NCBI RefSeq assembly: GCF_017652985.1
Contig: NZ_JAGGDJ010000003.1
Coordinates: 310,001 to 374,000, forward strand
Length of the DNA: 64,000 nt
Direction of reading: 5' to 3'
Source: Paenibacillus artemisiicola
Lineage (GTDB): Bacteria; Bacillota; Bacilli; Paenibacillales; Paenibacillaceae
The translations under genes and the position numbers were made by a program. Positions 17,242-26,773 of this stretch are shown here, piece after piece. The notes beneath the pieces are model-generated. The model was given only the letters and a program-made list of their open reading frames with translations, searched no databases and was not told where the DNA came from. Position 1 is the first letter of the stretch, and each line of letters starts with the position of its first letter.

Positions 17242-17418
17242 ATGGACAAGCAAAGCTATCATTTACTCGAGCGTCTGCGCGGTCAGCTGGTAAGCGCCGC
17301 CATGGGAAAGGGAACGTTCCTGAACCGCGACGTCCTGCTGCTCAGCCAGACGCTCGACCAGCTCATCGTCAAAGCACAGCGCGAAAAAAACCGGACGCCG
17401 GAGTCGGCTCAAGGCTGA
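17242..17418 (+). CDS. Spo0E-like aspartyl-phosphate phosphatase family protein
   Basis: This 58-residue protein contains [18 protein letters not shown]. It matches the SQxLDxLI signature of Spo0E-like phosphatases, which remove phosphate from Spo0A~P and delay sporulation. The first helix ([16 protein letters not shown]) completes the two-helix hairpin. The ATG at 17242 has GGGGA 9 bases upstream; an in-frame ATG at 17191 overlaps the -10-like box and is less likely. It lies alone between pupG and pdp. The target protein is inferred, since some family members act elsewhere. Confidence 0.7.
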   Translation: MDKQSYHLLERLRGQLVSAAMGKGTFLNRDVLLLSQTLDQLIVKAQREKNRTPESAQG

Positions 17419-17467
17419 ACGGGCCGTCACGCGCGACCGGGAAGTACGCATTAGGAGGTCATCAGGC

Positions 17468-18796
17468 TTGCGAGCGGTCGACATCATTCACAAGAAGCGA
17501 AACGGCGGATCGTTAACGAACGAAGAACTGTCGTTTCTTATACAAGGTTACAGCCGCGGAGAAATTCCGGACTATCAAATGTCCGCCTGGGCGATGGCCG
17601 TCTATTTTCAAGGCATGAATCCGGAGGAGACCGCGTTCTTGACCCTGGCGATGGCCGAATCCGGCGATCGGGTCGACCTGTCGCCCATCCGCGGCATCAA
17701 GGTGGACAAGCATAGCACCGGCGGCGTCGGCGACAAAACGAGCTTGATCATCGGTCCGCTCGTCGCGTCCTGCGGCGTGCCCGTCGCCAAAATGTCCGGC
17801 CGGGGCCTCGGCCATACCGGCGGCACCATCGACAAGATGGAATCGATGCCAGGTTTCCGCACGGAGCTGGCGCGCGAGGACTTCATCGCGCAGGTCAACG
17901 ACATCGGCGTCGCGATCATCGGCCAGAGCGGCGATCTCGCCCCGGCCGACAAGAAGCTGTACGCGCTGCGGGACGTCACCGCGACGGTGGAGTCGATTCC
18001 GCTCATCGCGAGCTCCGTCATGAGCAAGAAAATCGCGGCCGGCGCCGACGCCATCGTGCTGGACGTGAAGACCGGCAGCGGCGCCTTCATGAAGACGCTG
18101 GACGATTCCGAGCGGCTCGCGAAGGCGATGGTCGAGATCGGCACGCAGGTCGGGCGCCGCACGGCCGCGCTGATCAGCGACATGGACCAGCCGCTCGGCT
18201 TCGCGATCGGCAACGCGCTGGAGGTCCGGGAAGCGATCCAGACGCTTCACGGCCGCGGTCCGGACGATCTGACCGAGCTGTGCATCGCGCTCGCGTCGCA
18301 TATGGTCGTGCTCGGCGGCCAGGCGGCGAATTTGAAGGAAGCGGAGGCGGCGCTCCGCGAGAAGCTGCGTTCGGGCGAGGCGCTCGCGAAGTTCAAGGCA
18401 TTCGTCGCGGCGCAGGGCGGCGATCCCGCCGTCGGCGACGATCCCGCGCTGCTTCCGCAGGCGCCCGTGCTCGTCGAAGTGCCGGCGCCGAAGAGCGGCC
18501 ACGTCCACGCCATTCAGGCGGAGGAGCTCGGCCTCGCGGCCATGCTGCTCGGCGCCGGGCGGGCGATGAAGGATTCCGTCATCGACCACGCGGTCGGCAT
18601 CACGCTGCGGCGGAAGGTCGGCGAAGAAGTCCGCGAAGGCGAGACGATCGCGCTGCTGCACGTGCGCGAGGACGGCGACGCGGCGCAGGCGGTGCTGCGC
18701 CGCGTTCAGGACGCGTACGCGATCGGCGACGAGCCGGCGCAGCCGTCCCCGCTGCTGCTCTCGATCGTGACGGAGCAAGGCGTGACGCGCTTCTAG
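17468..18796 (+). CDS. pdp: pyrimidine-nucleoside phosphorylase
   Basis: The 442-residue enzyme phosphorolyses uridine, thymidine and deoxyuridine. Family signatures include [14 protein letters not shown], the [17 protein letters not shown] motif around residues 109-125, and the C-terminal [19 protein letters not shown] domain. The start is TTG 17468, 8 bases behind AGGAGGT, and aligns with the usual N-terminus ([14 protein letters not shown]). It completes the deoB-pupG-pdp salvage group, although the Spo0E-like gene interrupts the run. Confidence 0.93.
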   Translation: MRAVDIIHKKRNGGSLTNEELSFLIQGYSRGEIPDYQMSAWAMAVYFQGMNPEETAFLTLAMAESGDRVDLSPIRGIKVDKHSTGGVGDKTSLIIGPLVASCGVPVAKMSGRGLGHTGGTIDKMESMPGFRTELAREDFIAQVNDIGVAIIGQSGDLAPADKKLYALRDVTATVESIPLIASSVMSKKIAAGADAIVLDVKTGSGAFMKTLDDSERLAKAMVEIGTQVGRRTAALISDMDQPLGFAIGNALEVREAIQTLHGRGPDDLTELCIALASHMVVLGGQAANLKEAEAALREKLRSGEALAKFKAFVAAQGGDPAVGDDPALLPQAPVLVEVPAPKSGHVHAIQAEELGLAAMLLGAGRAMKDSVIDHAVGITLRRKVGEEVREGETIALLHVREDGDAAQAVLRRVQDAYAIGDEPAQPSPLLLSIVTEQGVTRF

Positions 18797-18817
18797 CGCG
18801 TTCGGGAATTCTACGGG

Positions 18818-18856
18818 AAAGGCATCCGATTTCGGTCGGATGCCTTTCTTTTTTTG
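18818..18856 (+). terminator. intrinsic terminator after pdp
   Basis: AAAGGCATCCGA and TCGGATGCCTTT form a perfect 12-bp stem with a 6-base loop, followed by CTTTTTTTT. Confidence 0.9.
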
Positions 18857-18868
18857 CCCGGACGGCTG

Positions 18869-18898
18869 GAATATTTTACCCCCAATCGGTGCACACTA
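18869..18898 (+). promoter_or_regulatory. sigma-F/sigma-G-like promoter for dacF
   Basis: GAATA (18869-18873) and GTGCACACTA (18889-18898) are 15 bases apart, matching the forespore pattern GNATR, 15 bases, GGNNANANTR with a single mismatch in the conserved -10 positions. dacF is transcribed by sigma-F in B. subtilis. Confidence 0.6.
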
Positions 18899-18965
18899 GG
18901 AATGAGATTTTAGCCGTTTTAGCGGTCTAGCTATGCCGCGGGCATCACTCAGGAGGAGAACTTCG

Positions 18966-20150
18966 ATGAAAAACAACGTGAAACCTTTCGTCATCCTGGC
19001 GTTGACGATGATTTTGGCGCTTTCTGTACCCGTATCGGCCATGGCCGAAGAAAAAACGGCACCGCAAGGCGCGGGAGCGGCCGACCTGGCGCCATCCGCG
19101 CGTTCTGCCATTCTCATGGACGCCGACAGCGGCACCATCGTATACGAGAAGAACAGCCACGCCAAGCTGCCGCCGGCCAGCATCACCAAGGTCATGACGA
19201 TGCTGCTGATCATGGAGGCGCTCGACGAAGGGCGCATCAAGCTGACCGACAAGGTGCCGACGAGCGAATACGCCGCTTCGATGGGCGGTTCGCAAATTTT
19301 CCTGGAGCCGGGCGAGCAGATGACCGTCGACGAGATGCTGAAGGGCATCGCGATGGCGTCGGGCAACGACGCGTCGGTCGCCATGGCGGAGAAGATCGCG
19401 GGCACGGAGTCGGCGTTCGTCGACATGATGAACAAGCGCGCGGCGGAGCTGGGGCTGAAGAACACCCACTTCGCGAACTGCAACGGGCTTCCGGCGGCGG
19501 AGCACTATTCGTCCGCGCACGACATCGCCGTCATGTCGCGCGAGCTGCTGAAGCACGGCGAAATCACGAAATACACGGGCGTGTACCAGGATTACCTGCG
19601 CAAGACGAGCGACAAGCCGTTTTGGCTCGTCAACACGAACAAGCTGGTTCGCTTCTATACGGGAGCGGACGGGCTGAAGACCGGCTTCACGAGCGAAGCG
19701 AAGTTCTGCCTGACGGCCACGGCGCACCGGGACAACCTGCGCGTCATCGCCGTCGTCATGGGCGAGCCGAACACGAAGACGCGTAACGCGGAAGTGTCGC
19801 AGATGCTCGATTATTCGTTCGCGCAGTACATGAACCATACGATCTTCAAGAAGGGCGACCCGATGGGCACCGTGAAGGTCGAGAAGGGCATGCGGCCGGA
19901 GCTGCAGCTCACGGCGAAGCATTCCTACAGCGTGCTGCTGAAGAAGGGCACCACCGTCAAGGACATCCGCTACGAGCTGAAGCTGCAGCCGCTGAAGGCG
20001 CCGGTCACGGTCAATCAGCCGATCGGCAAGCTGATCGTGTACCAGGGCGACCAGGTGCTGACGGAATTCGCCGTCGACGCCCCGTCTTCCGTCGAACGCG
20101 CGGGCTGGTGGACGCTGTTCAAGCGCTCCATGGGCAGCCTGTTCGGCTAA
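18966..20150 (+). CDS. dacF: D-alanyl-D-alanine carboxypeptidase DacF
   Basis: The 394-residue class C low-molecular-weight penicillin-binding protein trims stem peptides of forespore peptidoglycan. A signal peptide (KPFVILALTMILALSVPVSA) covers about residues 6-25. The three active-site motifs are intact: SITK (in PPASITKVM), SGN (in MASGNDAS) and KTG (in DGLKTGFT). A PBP5-like C-terminal domain and an amphipathic tail follow. ATG 18966 lies 8 bases behind AGGAGGA. It precedes spoIIAA as in Bacillus, and read-through into the spoIIA genes is possible. Confidence 0.92.
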   Translation: MKNNVKPFVILALTMILALSVPVSAMAEEKTAPQGAGAADLAPSARSAILMDADSGTIVYEKNSHAKLPPASITKVMTMLLIMEALDEGRIKLTDKVPTSEYAASMGGSQIFLEPGEQMTVDEMLKGIAMASGNDASVAMAEKIAGTESAFVDMMNKRAAELGLKNTHFANCNGLPAAEHYSSAHDIAVMSRELLKHGEITKYTGVYQDYLRKTSDKPFWLVNTNKLVRFYTGADGLKTGFTSEAKFCLTATAHRDNLRVIAVVMGEPNTKTRNAEVSQMLDYSFAQYMNHTIFKKGDPMGTVKVEKGMRPELQLTAKHSYSVLLKKGTTVKDIRYELKLQPLKAPVTVNQPIGKLIVYQGDQVLTEFAVDAPSSVERAGWWTLFKRSMGSLFG

Positions 20151-20232
20151 AACGCCGCCCGATAAGCAAAATCCGCCTGCGCCGCTCGCATTTTGTCTGC
20201 CTTTAGCGCTCTGCTTCTAGTTTTGTCGCGGG

Positions 20233-20262
20233 GCAGGAAACGGCGGACGCGGCGTAGAATCC
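20233..20262 (+). promoter_or_regulatory. sigma-H-like promoter for the spoIIA operon
   Basis: GCAGGAAAC (20233-20241) and GTAGAATCC (20254-20262) are separated by 12 bases. They fit the sigma-H pattern RNAGGAWWW and RNNGAATWW. spoIIA is a known sigma-H and Spo0A~P target. Confidence 0.65.
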
Positions 20263-20346
20263 TCCATTCAACGCGAACCCGGCGCCGGCCGCCCAGGCAG
20301 GTCCGGGACCGGCTCGTGCTCCCCAAATTCAACGCGAGGAGTGAAC

Positions 20347-20706
20347 ATGAGGATGAGCTTGCAGGTGGAATTGGAACATTACCGTAACGTGCTAATCGTC
20401 AGGCTGCGCGGCGAGCTGGATCATCATACCGCCGACGTCGTCCGGTTCAAGATGGAGGAAGCGATCCTTCGCGGCAACAGCGACCACGTGATTCTGAGCC
20501 TGAAGGAGCTCCAGTTCATGGACAGCTCCGGCCTCGGTGTCATTCTCGGCCGCTACAAGCAGCTGAAGGCCAGGGGCGGCAAAATGGTCGTTTGCGACGT
20601 GAATACGGGCGTCTACCGGCTGTTCGAGCTGTCGGGCTTGTTCAAAATATTGCCGATTCACGATAACGAGCGGCTTGCGCTCAGTAGTCTGGAGGTCGTT
20701 TCATGA
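20347..20706 (+). CDS. spoIIAA: anti-sigma F factor antagonist SpoIIAA
   Basis: The 119-residue STAS-domain protein releases sigma-F by binding SpoIIAB when unphosphorylated. The phosphorylation site is the Ser in [15 protein letters not shown], about residues 57-59. The start lies shortly after GAGGAG; ATG 20347 has 5-base spacing and ATG 20353 has 11, so either could serve. The stop overlaps the spoIIAB start by 4 bases (ATGA). Confidence 0.95.
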   Translation: MRMSLQVELEHYRNVLIVRLRGELDHHTADVVRFKMEEAILRGNSDHVILSLKELQFMDSSGLGVILGRYKQLKARGGKMVVCDVNTGVYRLFELSGLFKILPIHDNERLALSSLEVVS

Positions 20707-21149
20707 ACGAGAGAAACGAGATGACACTTACCTTTTCCGCCCGTTCGGAAAACGAGGCGTTCGCCCGGGTCGCCGTGGCGGCGTTCGTGTCGCAGCTGGA
20801 TCCGACGCTCGACGAGCTCAACGATTTGAAGACGGCGATCTCCGAAGCGGTGACGAACGCGATCATCCACGGCTACGACGGCAATCCCGCCGGCATGGTG
20901 ACGATCGAAGGCGCCATCGAAGGCGACGTCGTGCGGCTCATCGTGAAGGACAAGGGACGCGGCATCGAGGACGTCGACCTGGCCCGCCAGCCGCTGTATA
21001 CCTCCAAGCCGGAGATGGAACGGTCGGGCATGGGCTTCACGATCATGGAGAACTTCATGGACGGCTTCGACGTGTCGAGCGAACCGGGACAAGGCACCGC
21101 CATCGCGATGACGAAGCGCATCGAATCGAAAAAAGCGCTCTTCAATTAG
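20703..21149 (+). CDS. spoIIAB: anti-sigma F factor and serine kinase SpoIIAB
   Basis: The 148-residue GHKL-fold kinase holds sigma-F inactive and phosphorylates SpoIIAA. ATP-binding boxes are visible: the N box in [11 protein letters not shown], the G1 box in [10 protein letters not shown] and the G2 box in [12 protein letters not shown]. Length equals the B. subtilis protein within a few residues. The 4-base overlap with spoIIAA keeps partner amounts balanced. Confidence 0.95.
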   Translation: MNERNEMTLTFSARSENEAFARVAVAAFVSQLDPTLDELNDLKTAISEAVTNAIIHGYDGNPAGMVTIEGAIEGDVVRLIVKDKGRGIEDVDLARQPLYTSKPEMERSGMGFTIMENFMDGFDVSSEPGQGTAIAMTKRIESKKALFN

Positions 21150-21169
21150 GGGCATAGGGGTTGGACCGC

Positions 21170-21925
21170 ATGGATGTCGATATGAAACAAACGGCGCAGC
21201 CATACCTGGATGATTCCGAGGTCAAGCGGCTGATCGCGCTGAGCCAGGCGGGAGATTCGCTGGCGCGCGACACGCTGGTGCAGTGCAATATCCGGCTCGT
21301 CTGGTCCGTCGTGCAGCGTTTCATGGGCCGCGGCTACGAGCCGGAAGACTTGTTCCAGATCGGCTGCATCGGCCTGCTGAAGTCGGTCGATAAGTTCGAT
21401 CTCTCGTACGAGGTCAAGTTCTCCACCTATGCGGTGCCGATGATCATCGGCGAAATCCAGCGCTTCCTCCGCGACGACGGCACGCTGAAGGTGAGCCGCT
21501 CCCTGAAGGAAACGGCCAACAAAGTGCGCAAGACGAAGGACGAGCTGTCGAAGGTGCTGGGCCGTCTGCCGACGATCAAGGAGGTCGCCGAGCGGCTCGG
21601 CATCACGCCCGAGGACGTCGTCTTCGCGCAGGAAGCGAACAAGCCGCCGACTTCCATTCACGAGACGGTGTTCGAGAACGACGGCGATCCCATCACGCTG
21701 ATGGACCAGATCGCCGACGATTCGCAGGAGCGCTGGTTCGACAAGCTCGCGCTGAACGAAGCGATCGGCGGCTTGTCGGAGCGCGAGCGCCTCATCGTCT
21801 TCCTCCGCTACTACCGCGACCAGACGCAGTCGGAGGTCGCCGCGCGCCTCGGCATCTCGCAGGTGCAGGTGTCCCGGCTGGAGAAAAAAATATTGCAGCT
21901 CATCCGCGACCAGATCGCGCAGTGA
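21170..21925 (+). CDS. sigF: RNA polymerase forespore sigma factor sigma-F
   Basis: The 251-residue sigma-70 family factor turns on the first forespore genes. Region 2 includes EDLFQIGCIGLLKSVDKFD and the -10-reading FSTYAVPMIIGEIQRFLRDD. Region 3 follows, and region 4 ends in the helix-turn-helix SEVAARLGISQVQVSRLEKK. ATG 21170 follows AGGGG; a TTG at 21161 and an ATG at 21182 are also in frame. It closes the dacF-spoIIA cluster, and a terminator follows. Confidence 0.95.
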   Translation: MDVDMKQTAQPYLDDSEVKRLIALSQAGDSLARDTLVQCNIRLVWSVVQRFMGRGYEPEDLFQIGCIGLLKSVDKFDLSYEVKFSTYAVPMIIGEIQRFLRDDGTLKVSRSLKETANKVRKTKDELSKVLGRLPTIKEVAERLGITPEDVVFAQEANKPPTSIHETVFENDGDPITLMDQIADDSQERWFDKLALNEAIGGLSERERLIVFLRYYRDQTQSEVAARLGISQVQVSRLEKKILQLIRDQIAQ

Positions 21926-21945
21926 GCGGCGCGGTCCGGCTCGAG

Positions 21946-21981
21946 AAGCCGGCCGTCCCATCCGGGGCGGCCGGCTTTTTT
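21946..21981 (+). terminator. intrinsic terminator after sigF
   Basis: AAGCCGGCCG and CGGCCGGCTT form a 10-bp stem with a 12-base loop, followed by a T run. Confidence 0.9.
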
Positions 21982-22001
21982 ATATTCGCAGGCAAACCTG
22001 C

Positions 22002-22032
22002 GATTATTTTCATGCCCGTTATTCTCATACTA
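22002..22032 (+). promoter_or_regulatory. sigma-G-like promoter for the spoVA genes
   Basis: CATACTA at 22026-22032 is a perfect sigma-G -10 (CATNNTA). GATTA at 22002-22006 is an imperfect -35 at 19 bases. The spoVA operon is sigma-G controlled in B. subtilis. Confidence 0.45.
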
Positions 22033-22064
22033 AGGGAGATCATGACGACAAGGAGGTGTGCGCG

Positions 22065-22739
22065 ATGAGCTACGATATGGCGCCGAGCGTATACTTGCGC
22101 CTGCGCAAGCGGATCGGCATCCGTCCGGAAGGCGTCGTCACGCTGGGACACGCCTCGCGCCTGTTCGCGAGCGACCCGGAGCTGGAGGCGAGGCTGGAGC
22201 GGCTCGTGCTGCACCGCCATTCGCTGAAGGACGGCAACCGCGTCGTAATCGACCTCCTCCAGATCGTGCGCGCGATCCGCGAGGAGGCGCCCGGCGCCGT
22301 CGTGGACGCGTACGGCGATCCGCAGGTGCTGGTCATCATCGCCGACGCGCCGCGCGAGCCGCGGAAGTCCGTGCTGTTCGTCACGTGGCTGCTGCTCTTC
22401 TTCGGGTCCGGGCTCGCGATCATGAACTTTCATACCGACGTGAGCATGAAGGACGTCCACGAACGGATCACGGAGCTCGTCACGGGGAAGAAGACCGACC
22501 ATCCGCTCTGGTTTCAGGTGCCGTATTCGCTCGGCATCGGCGTCGGCATGCTCGTCTTCTTCAATCATCTATTCCGCAAGAGGTTCAACGAAGAGCCCAA
22601 TCCGCTCGAGGTGGAGCTGTACATGTACGAAGAGAACGTCAATGCCTACGTCATCGCCGACGAGATGCGCCGCAAGAGCGAGCCGGGCGAGGAGGAGACC
22701 GGGCGGAAGCGGCCGAAGGCCGGGACAGACGATGGTTAG
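22065..22739 (+). CDS. spoVAA: stage V sporulation protein AA
   Basis: The 224-residue protein has an N-terminal cytosolic domain (YLRLRKRIGIRPEGVVTLG) and two membrane helices, near SVLFVTWLLLFFGSGLAIM and LGIGVGMLVFFNHL. It belongs to the SpoVA machinery that moves Ca-dipicolinate across the inner spore membrane. The ATG at 22065 is 7 bases behind AGGAGGT. The C-terminal tail is highly charged and the 3' end overlaps spoVAB by 8 bases. Confidence 0.88.
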   Translation: MSYDMAPSVYLRLRKRIGIRPEGVVTLGHASRLFASDPELEARLERLVLHRHSLKDGNRVVIDLLQIVRAIREEAPGAVVDAYGDPQVLVIIADAPREPRKSVLFVTWLLLFFGSGLAIMNFHTDVSMKDVHERITELVTGKKTDHPLWFQVPYSLGIGVGMLVFFNHLFRKRFNEEPNPLEVELYMYEENVNAYVIADEMRRKSEPGEEETGRKRPKAGTDDG

Positions 22740-23172
22740 CGGGCTCGCGGCGAATTCGTTCGTGGCGGTGCTGGGCTTTGCCGGCGGCCTCGGCGTCGGC
22801 AGCGCGCTGGCGGCGCTGCTCATCGTGCTGGACATCATCCCGCGGCTGGCGCAGCTGGCCTTTGCGTACCGCAAGTCCATCTGGTTCGAGACGGCCGTCG
22901 TGTGCGGCGCGCTGTTCTGGTCGCTGGCCGACTTCCTGGAATGGCGGCTGTGGCTGCCGAAGCATCCGACCTTGATCGTCATCGGCACGTTCGACGGCAT
23001 CTTCGTCGGCATGCTGGGCGCGGCGCTGACCGAGGTGATGAACGTGCTGCCGATCCTGGCCAAGCGCGTTCGGCTGAGCCGGTACTTGGTCAGTCTCGTC
23101 TACGCCATGGTGATCGGCAAGGTGACGGGCTCGCTGTTCGACTGGCTGGTCTTTCAATACATGGATCCTTAG
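22732..23172 (+). CDS. spoVAB: stage V sporulation protein AB
   Basis: The 146-residue polytopic protein has four hydrophobic segments, starting with FVAVLGFAGGLGVGSALAAL. Its conserved GTFDGIFVGMLGAALTEVMN block and length match SpoVAB. It acts with SpoVAA in dipicolinate transport. It starts inside the end of spoVAA, so translation is coupled. The next gene is spoVAF-like, not spoVAC, which departs from the order in B. subtilis. Confidence 0.88.
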   Translation: MVSGLAANSFVAVLGFAGGLGVGSALAALLIVLDIIPRLAQLAFAYRKSIWFETAVVCGALFWSLADFLEWRLWLPKHPTLIVIGTFDGIFVGMLGAALTEVMNVLPILAKRVRLSRYLVSLVYAMVIGKVTGSLFDWLVFQYMDP

Positions 23173-23220
23173 GGCAAGGCGAAGGGCGAAAATCGACGAG
23201 AAGAAAGAAGGGCGGAAACG

Positions 23221-25269
23221 ATGCGCGATAACGGGCATGGCGATAGAGAGACCGGCACGACCGAATTCAAAAAGCCGGTTCACGTGTTCTGGCACGACGA
23301 CGGGAACGGCTTCGGCGACGAGCCGGAGGAGCAGGGCGCCGGCGCGGTCCCGGCCGATCGGGCGGCCGCTGCCGCGGACGGCGCCCGGGAGCGCGAAGAA
23401 GCGGCGCCCCGCAAGGCGGAGCGGGCTCCCGGGCATGACAAGCCCGGCTGGGACGCGGACGCGCCGGTCGGGCGGACGGACGCCGGGGTGAAAGCGGAAG
23501 CGAGGCTGCGCAGGGCGGACCATCAAGGCGAATGGTTCGCGGACGACGAGCCTGACGACGCGCCGCGGTCGGCGAGTTCCATGGATGCGGGCGAGGGTTC
23601 CGGACAGCGGTTCGCGGTGCCCGAGAATGCGGAAGAGTCGCATGAGAATGAGGAGGAGTCGCTCCCCGTGCGGCGGGTCGCGGAGCGCCCGGACGCGGGC
23701 GAGCTCGCCGGCGAGCCCCCCGGAGAGCCGATCGCGGCGCACCGGAAGCCCGGACGCGAAGCGAAGGGAGCGAAGAAAGCGAAGGAAGCGAAGGAAGCGG
23801 ACGCGAAGAAGGACCTAATCCCGATTCCGGCTTCGCTCGACGGCTTCAAGCGGAAGCTCGAAGAGGAGGTCGGCTACAAGACGAGCTTCGACATCGTCCT
23901 GCGCGAGATGACGTTCGGGGACCGGCGGGTCGCGTTCTTCTTCTTCAACGGGTTCGCGAAGGACACGATCCTGACCGAAGTGCTCAAGCGGCTGACGTAC
24001 CTCCAGGCGGAGGATTACCGCACCGCGTCGTTCCACGACTTCTTCCGGCTCTACGTGCCGGCGATCCAGGTCGTCGAGGAGCAGGACTGGGACGACATGA
24101 TGACGAACGTCCTCTCCGGCGGCACCGCGATGTTCGTGGAAGGCGACGACAAGGTGCTGCTGATCGACGCCAAGGCGTTCCCGGCCCGCAACCCGGAAGA
24201 GCCGACGCTGGAGCGGGTCGTGCGCGGCGCGCGCGACGGGTTCGTGGAGACGATGCTCGTCAACGTGACGCTGGTGCGCCGGCGGCTGCGGGACAAGCAG
24301 CTGCGCTACGAGATCATGCGGGTCGGCGAACGCACGCAGACGGACATCTGCATCGCCTATATCGACGACATCGTCGACAAGGAAATGCTGGAGTCGATGA
24401 AGGACAAAATCAAACAGGTCAAGGTCGACGGCCTGCCGCTCGCGGACAAGCAGCTGGAGGAGGCGACCGTGCAGCGGGGCTGGAACCCGTTCCCGCTCGT
24501 CCGTTATTCGGAGCGGCCGGATACCGTCGCGGTGCACTTGATGGAAGGGAACATCGCCATCTTCGTCGACACGACGCCGAGCGTCATGATTTTGCCGACG
24601 ACGTTCTTCGACCTGCTGCAGCACGCGGAGGAGAACCGCCAGACGCCGTTCATCGGCACGTACTTGCGCTGGGTCCGCTTCTTCGGCATCATCGCGTCGC
24701 TCTTCCTGCTGCCGCTCTGGTTCCTGTTCACGCTGCGGCCGGAGCTGAAGCCGCCGGGGCTTGGCTTCATCGGCGCGCAGCAAGCCGGGCACCTGCCGAT
24801 GGTCGCGCAGTTCATCCTGGCCGAGGTCGGGGTCGACCTCATGCGGATGGCGGCGATCCATACCCCGACTCCGCTCGCGACCGCGATGTCCTTGATCGCC
24901 GCCATCCTGATCGGCGACATCGCCGTCAAGACCGGCCTGTTCGTGAACGAGGTCGTGCTGTACATGGCCATCTCGGCCATCGGCATGTTCGCGACCCCGA
25001 GCTACGAGCTGGGCCTGGCCAACCGGATCATCCGGCTCGTGCTCATCATCGCGGTCGCCCTGTTCGAGGTGCCGGGCTTCGTGGTCGCGACGACGTTCTT
25101 CTTCGTCATGCTGTGCATGCAGCGGTCGTTCAACCGGCCGTACATGTGGCCGCTCGTCCCGTTCGACGCCAAAGGCATGCTTGGCATCCTGCTCCGGGTG
25201 CCCGTCCTGCAAAACCGCAAGCGCCCCAACTACCTGAAGGCGCAGCAGCGGGACAAGATGCCGAACTGA
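23221..25269 (+). CDS. spoVAF: SpoVAF/GerA-family protein with a long charged N-terminal extension
   Basis: The 682-residue protein contains a SpoVAF-like core from about residue 199. It begins LIPIPASLDGFKRKLEEEVG, runs through a soluble GerA-like domain, and ends in membrane helices around IIASLFLLPLWFLFTL, LIAAILIGDIAVKTG and LVLIIAVALFEVPGFVV. B. subtilis SpoVAF has 493 residues; the extra N-terminal ~197 are low-complexity, rich in Glu, Ala, Arg and Asp, and end in a Lys/Ala/Glu run. SpoVAF is thought to support germinant signalling in the spore inner membrane. spoVAC, spoVAD and spoVAE are not beside it. Confidence 0.85.
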   Translation: MRDNGHGDRETGTTEFKKPVHVFWHDDGNGFGDEPEEQGAGAVPADRAAAAADGAREREEAAPRKAERAPGHDKPGWDADAPVGRTDAGVKAEARLRRADHQGEWFADDEPDDAPRSASSMDAGEGSGQRFAVPENAEESHENEEESLPVRRVAERPDAGELAGEPPGEPIAAHRKPGREAKGAKKAKEAKEADAKKDLIPIPASLDGFKRKLEEEVGYKTSFDIVLREMTFGDRRVAFFFFNGFAKDTILTEVLKRLTYLQAEDYRTASFHDFFRLYVPAIQVVEEQDWDDMMTNVLSGGTAMFVEGDDKVLLIDAKAFPARNPEEPTLERVVRGARDGFVETMLVNVTLVRRRLRDKQLRYEIMRVGERTQTDICIAYIDDIVDKEMLESMKDKIKQVKVDGLPLADKQLEEATVQRGWNPFPLVRYSERPDTVAVHLMEGNIAIFVDTTPSVMILPTTFFDLLQHAEENRQTPFIGTYLRWVRFFGIIASLFLLPLWFLFTLRPELKPPGLGFIGAQQAGHLPMVAQFILAEVGVDLMRMAAIHTPTPLATAMSLIAAILIGDIAVKTGLFVNEVVLYMAISAIGMFATPSYELGLANRIIRLVLIIAVALFEVPGFVVATTFFFVMLCMQRSFNRPYMWPLVPFDAKGMLGILLRVPVLQNRKRPNYLKAQQRDKMPN

Positions 25270-25419
25270 CGTCCCTTCCGCTCCCGCCCCAAGTTAAAAA
25301 TGCAAATGAAATGTGGAATTATCCATTTCGGCGGGGGAGCGAATGCGTTATACTGATGCTAAATGATGCAAATCTCACGATTGGGCATTTTTATGCAGAA
25401 GGCGGAGGGGAATCAATTA

Positions 25420-26748
25420 ATGTACTTACATGGAACCAGCAAAATTAATGGACAAGGCCATTTGGAAATCGGCGGCGTCGACACGACGGAACTGGCAAAG
25501 CAGTTCGGCACGCCGCTTTACATCGTAGATGAGGCGCTCGTGCGCCAAAGAGCCCGCGAATACGTGGAATCCTTCCGCGCCTCGGGCCTGAAATTCCAAG
25601 TCGCGTACGCAAGCAAAGCGTTCAGCGTCATGGCCATGTGCTCCATCGCGGAGCAGGAAGGGCTGTCGCTCGACGTCGTCTCCGACGGCGAGCTGTATAC
25701 GGCGCTGAAAGCCGGCTTCCCGGCGGCGCGCATCCACTTCCACGGCAACAACAAGACGCCGGACGAGATCAACATGGCGCTCGACGCCAACATCGGCTGC
25801 TTCGTGGTCGACAACTTCAACGAGCTGTACCTGCTGAACGCCCTCGCGGCGGACAAAGGCAAGCGCGTCAATATCCTGCTGCGCATCACGCCGGGCGTCG
25901 AGGCGCACACGCACGATTACATTTCCACCGGCCAAACCGACTCGAAGTTCGGCTTCGACCTCGGCAACGGCACGGCGTATAAAGCGATTCAAGAAGCGAT
26001 CGCCCAGCCGAACCTGGAGCTGCTCGGCGTCCACTCCCACATCGGCTCGCAAATCTTCGAAGTCGAAGGCTTCTCGATGGCGGCCGCCAAAGTGGCGGGC
26101 TTCGCCATGCAGGTCAAGAACGAGCTGGACGTGACGTTCCGCGTCATCAACCTCGGCGGCGGCTTCGGAATCCGCTACGTGGAAGGCGACACGCCGCTGC
26201 CGATCGCGCAGTACGTCAAGGCGATCACGGACGCCATCAAGACCAATTTCTCCGCGGCGAACTACCCGCTGCCGGAAATTTGGGTCGAGCCGGGCCGCAG
26301 CATGGTCGGCGACGCCGGCACGACGCTGTACACCGTCGGGACAAGCAAAGACATCCCGGGCGTGCGCAAGTACATCGCGGTCGACGGCGGCATGACGGAC
26401 AATCCGCGTCCGGCGCTGTACGAGTCCAAGTACGAGGCGGTCTTGGCCAACCGCGCGAACGAACCGCTCGAAGAGACCGTCACGGTCGCGGGCAAATGCT
26501 GCGAGAGCGGCGATAAACTGATCATCGACTTGGAGCTGCCGAAGGCGAATAACGGGGACTTGCTTGCCGTATTCTGCACGGGCGCGTACAATTATGCCAT
26601 GGCGAGCAATTACAACCGCATTCGCCGTCCTGCCGTCGTGTTCGTGAAAGACGGAGCCGCGGACGTCGCCGTCAAGCGCGAATCGCTCGACGACATCATC
26701 GGCAACGACGTCATTCCGGCGCGTTTGCAAACCTCGGCAGTGAAATAA
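25420..26748 (+). CDS. lysA: diaminopimelate decarboxylase
   Basis: The 442-residue PLP enzyme makes L-lysine from meso-diaminopimelate, the last step of lysine synthesis. The PLP Lys is in [13 protein letters not shown] (about residue 64). Other motifs are the HSHIGSQIF loop, the glycine-rich [10 protein letters not shown], the [11 protein letters not shown] phosphate site and the active-site Cys in [11 protein letters not shown] 25420 lies 9 bases behind GGCGGAGGGG; an earlier in-frame ATG at 25363 lacks support. I see no lysine riboswitch in the 150-base leader. ppiB follows 25 bases downstream. Confidence 0.95.
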   Translation: MYLHGTSKINGQGHLEIGGVDTTELAKQFGTPLYIVDEALVRQRAREYVESFRASGLKFQVAYASKAFSVMAMCSIAEQEGLSLDVVSDGELYTALKAGFPAARIHFHGNNKTPDEINMALDANIGCFVVDNFNELYLLNALAADKGKRVNILLRITPGVEAHTHDYISTGQTDSKFGFDLGNGTAYKAIQEAIAQPNLELLGVHSHIGSQIFEVEGFSMAAAKVAGFAMQVKNELDVTFRVINLGGGFGIRYVEGDTPLPIAQYVKAITDAIKTNFSAANYPLPEIWVEPGRSMVGDAGTTLYTVGTSKDIPGVRKYIAVDGGMTDNPRPALYESKYEAVLANRANEPLEETVTVAGKCCESGDKLIIDLELPKANNGDLLAVFCTGAYNYAMASNYNRIRRPAVVFVKDGAADVAVKRESLDDIIGNDVIPARLQTSAVK

Positions 26749-26773
26749 CAGTTTCGACAGGAGGCCACCATCA

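Noticed and set aside
25270..25419. Possible lysine riboswitch before lysA
   Set aside because: The leader is only 150 bases and none of the conserved lysine-aptamer core could be recognised.
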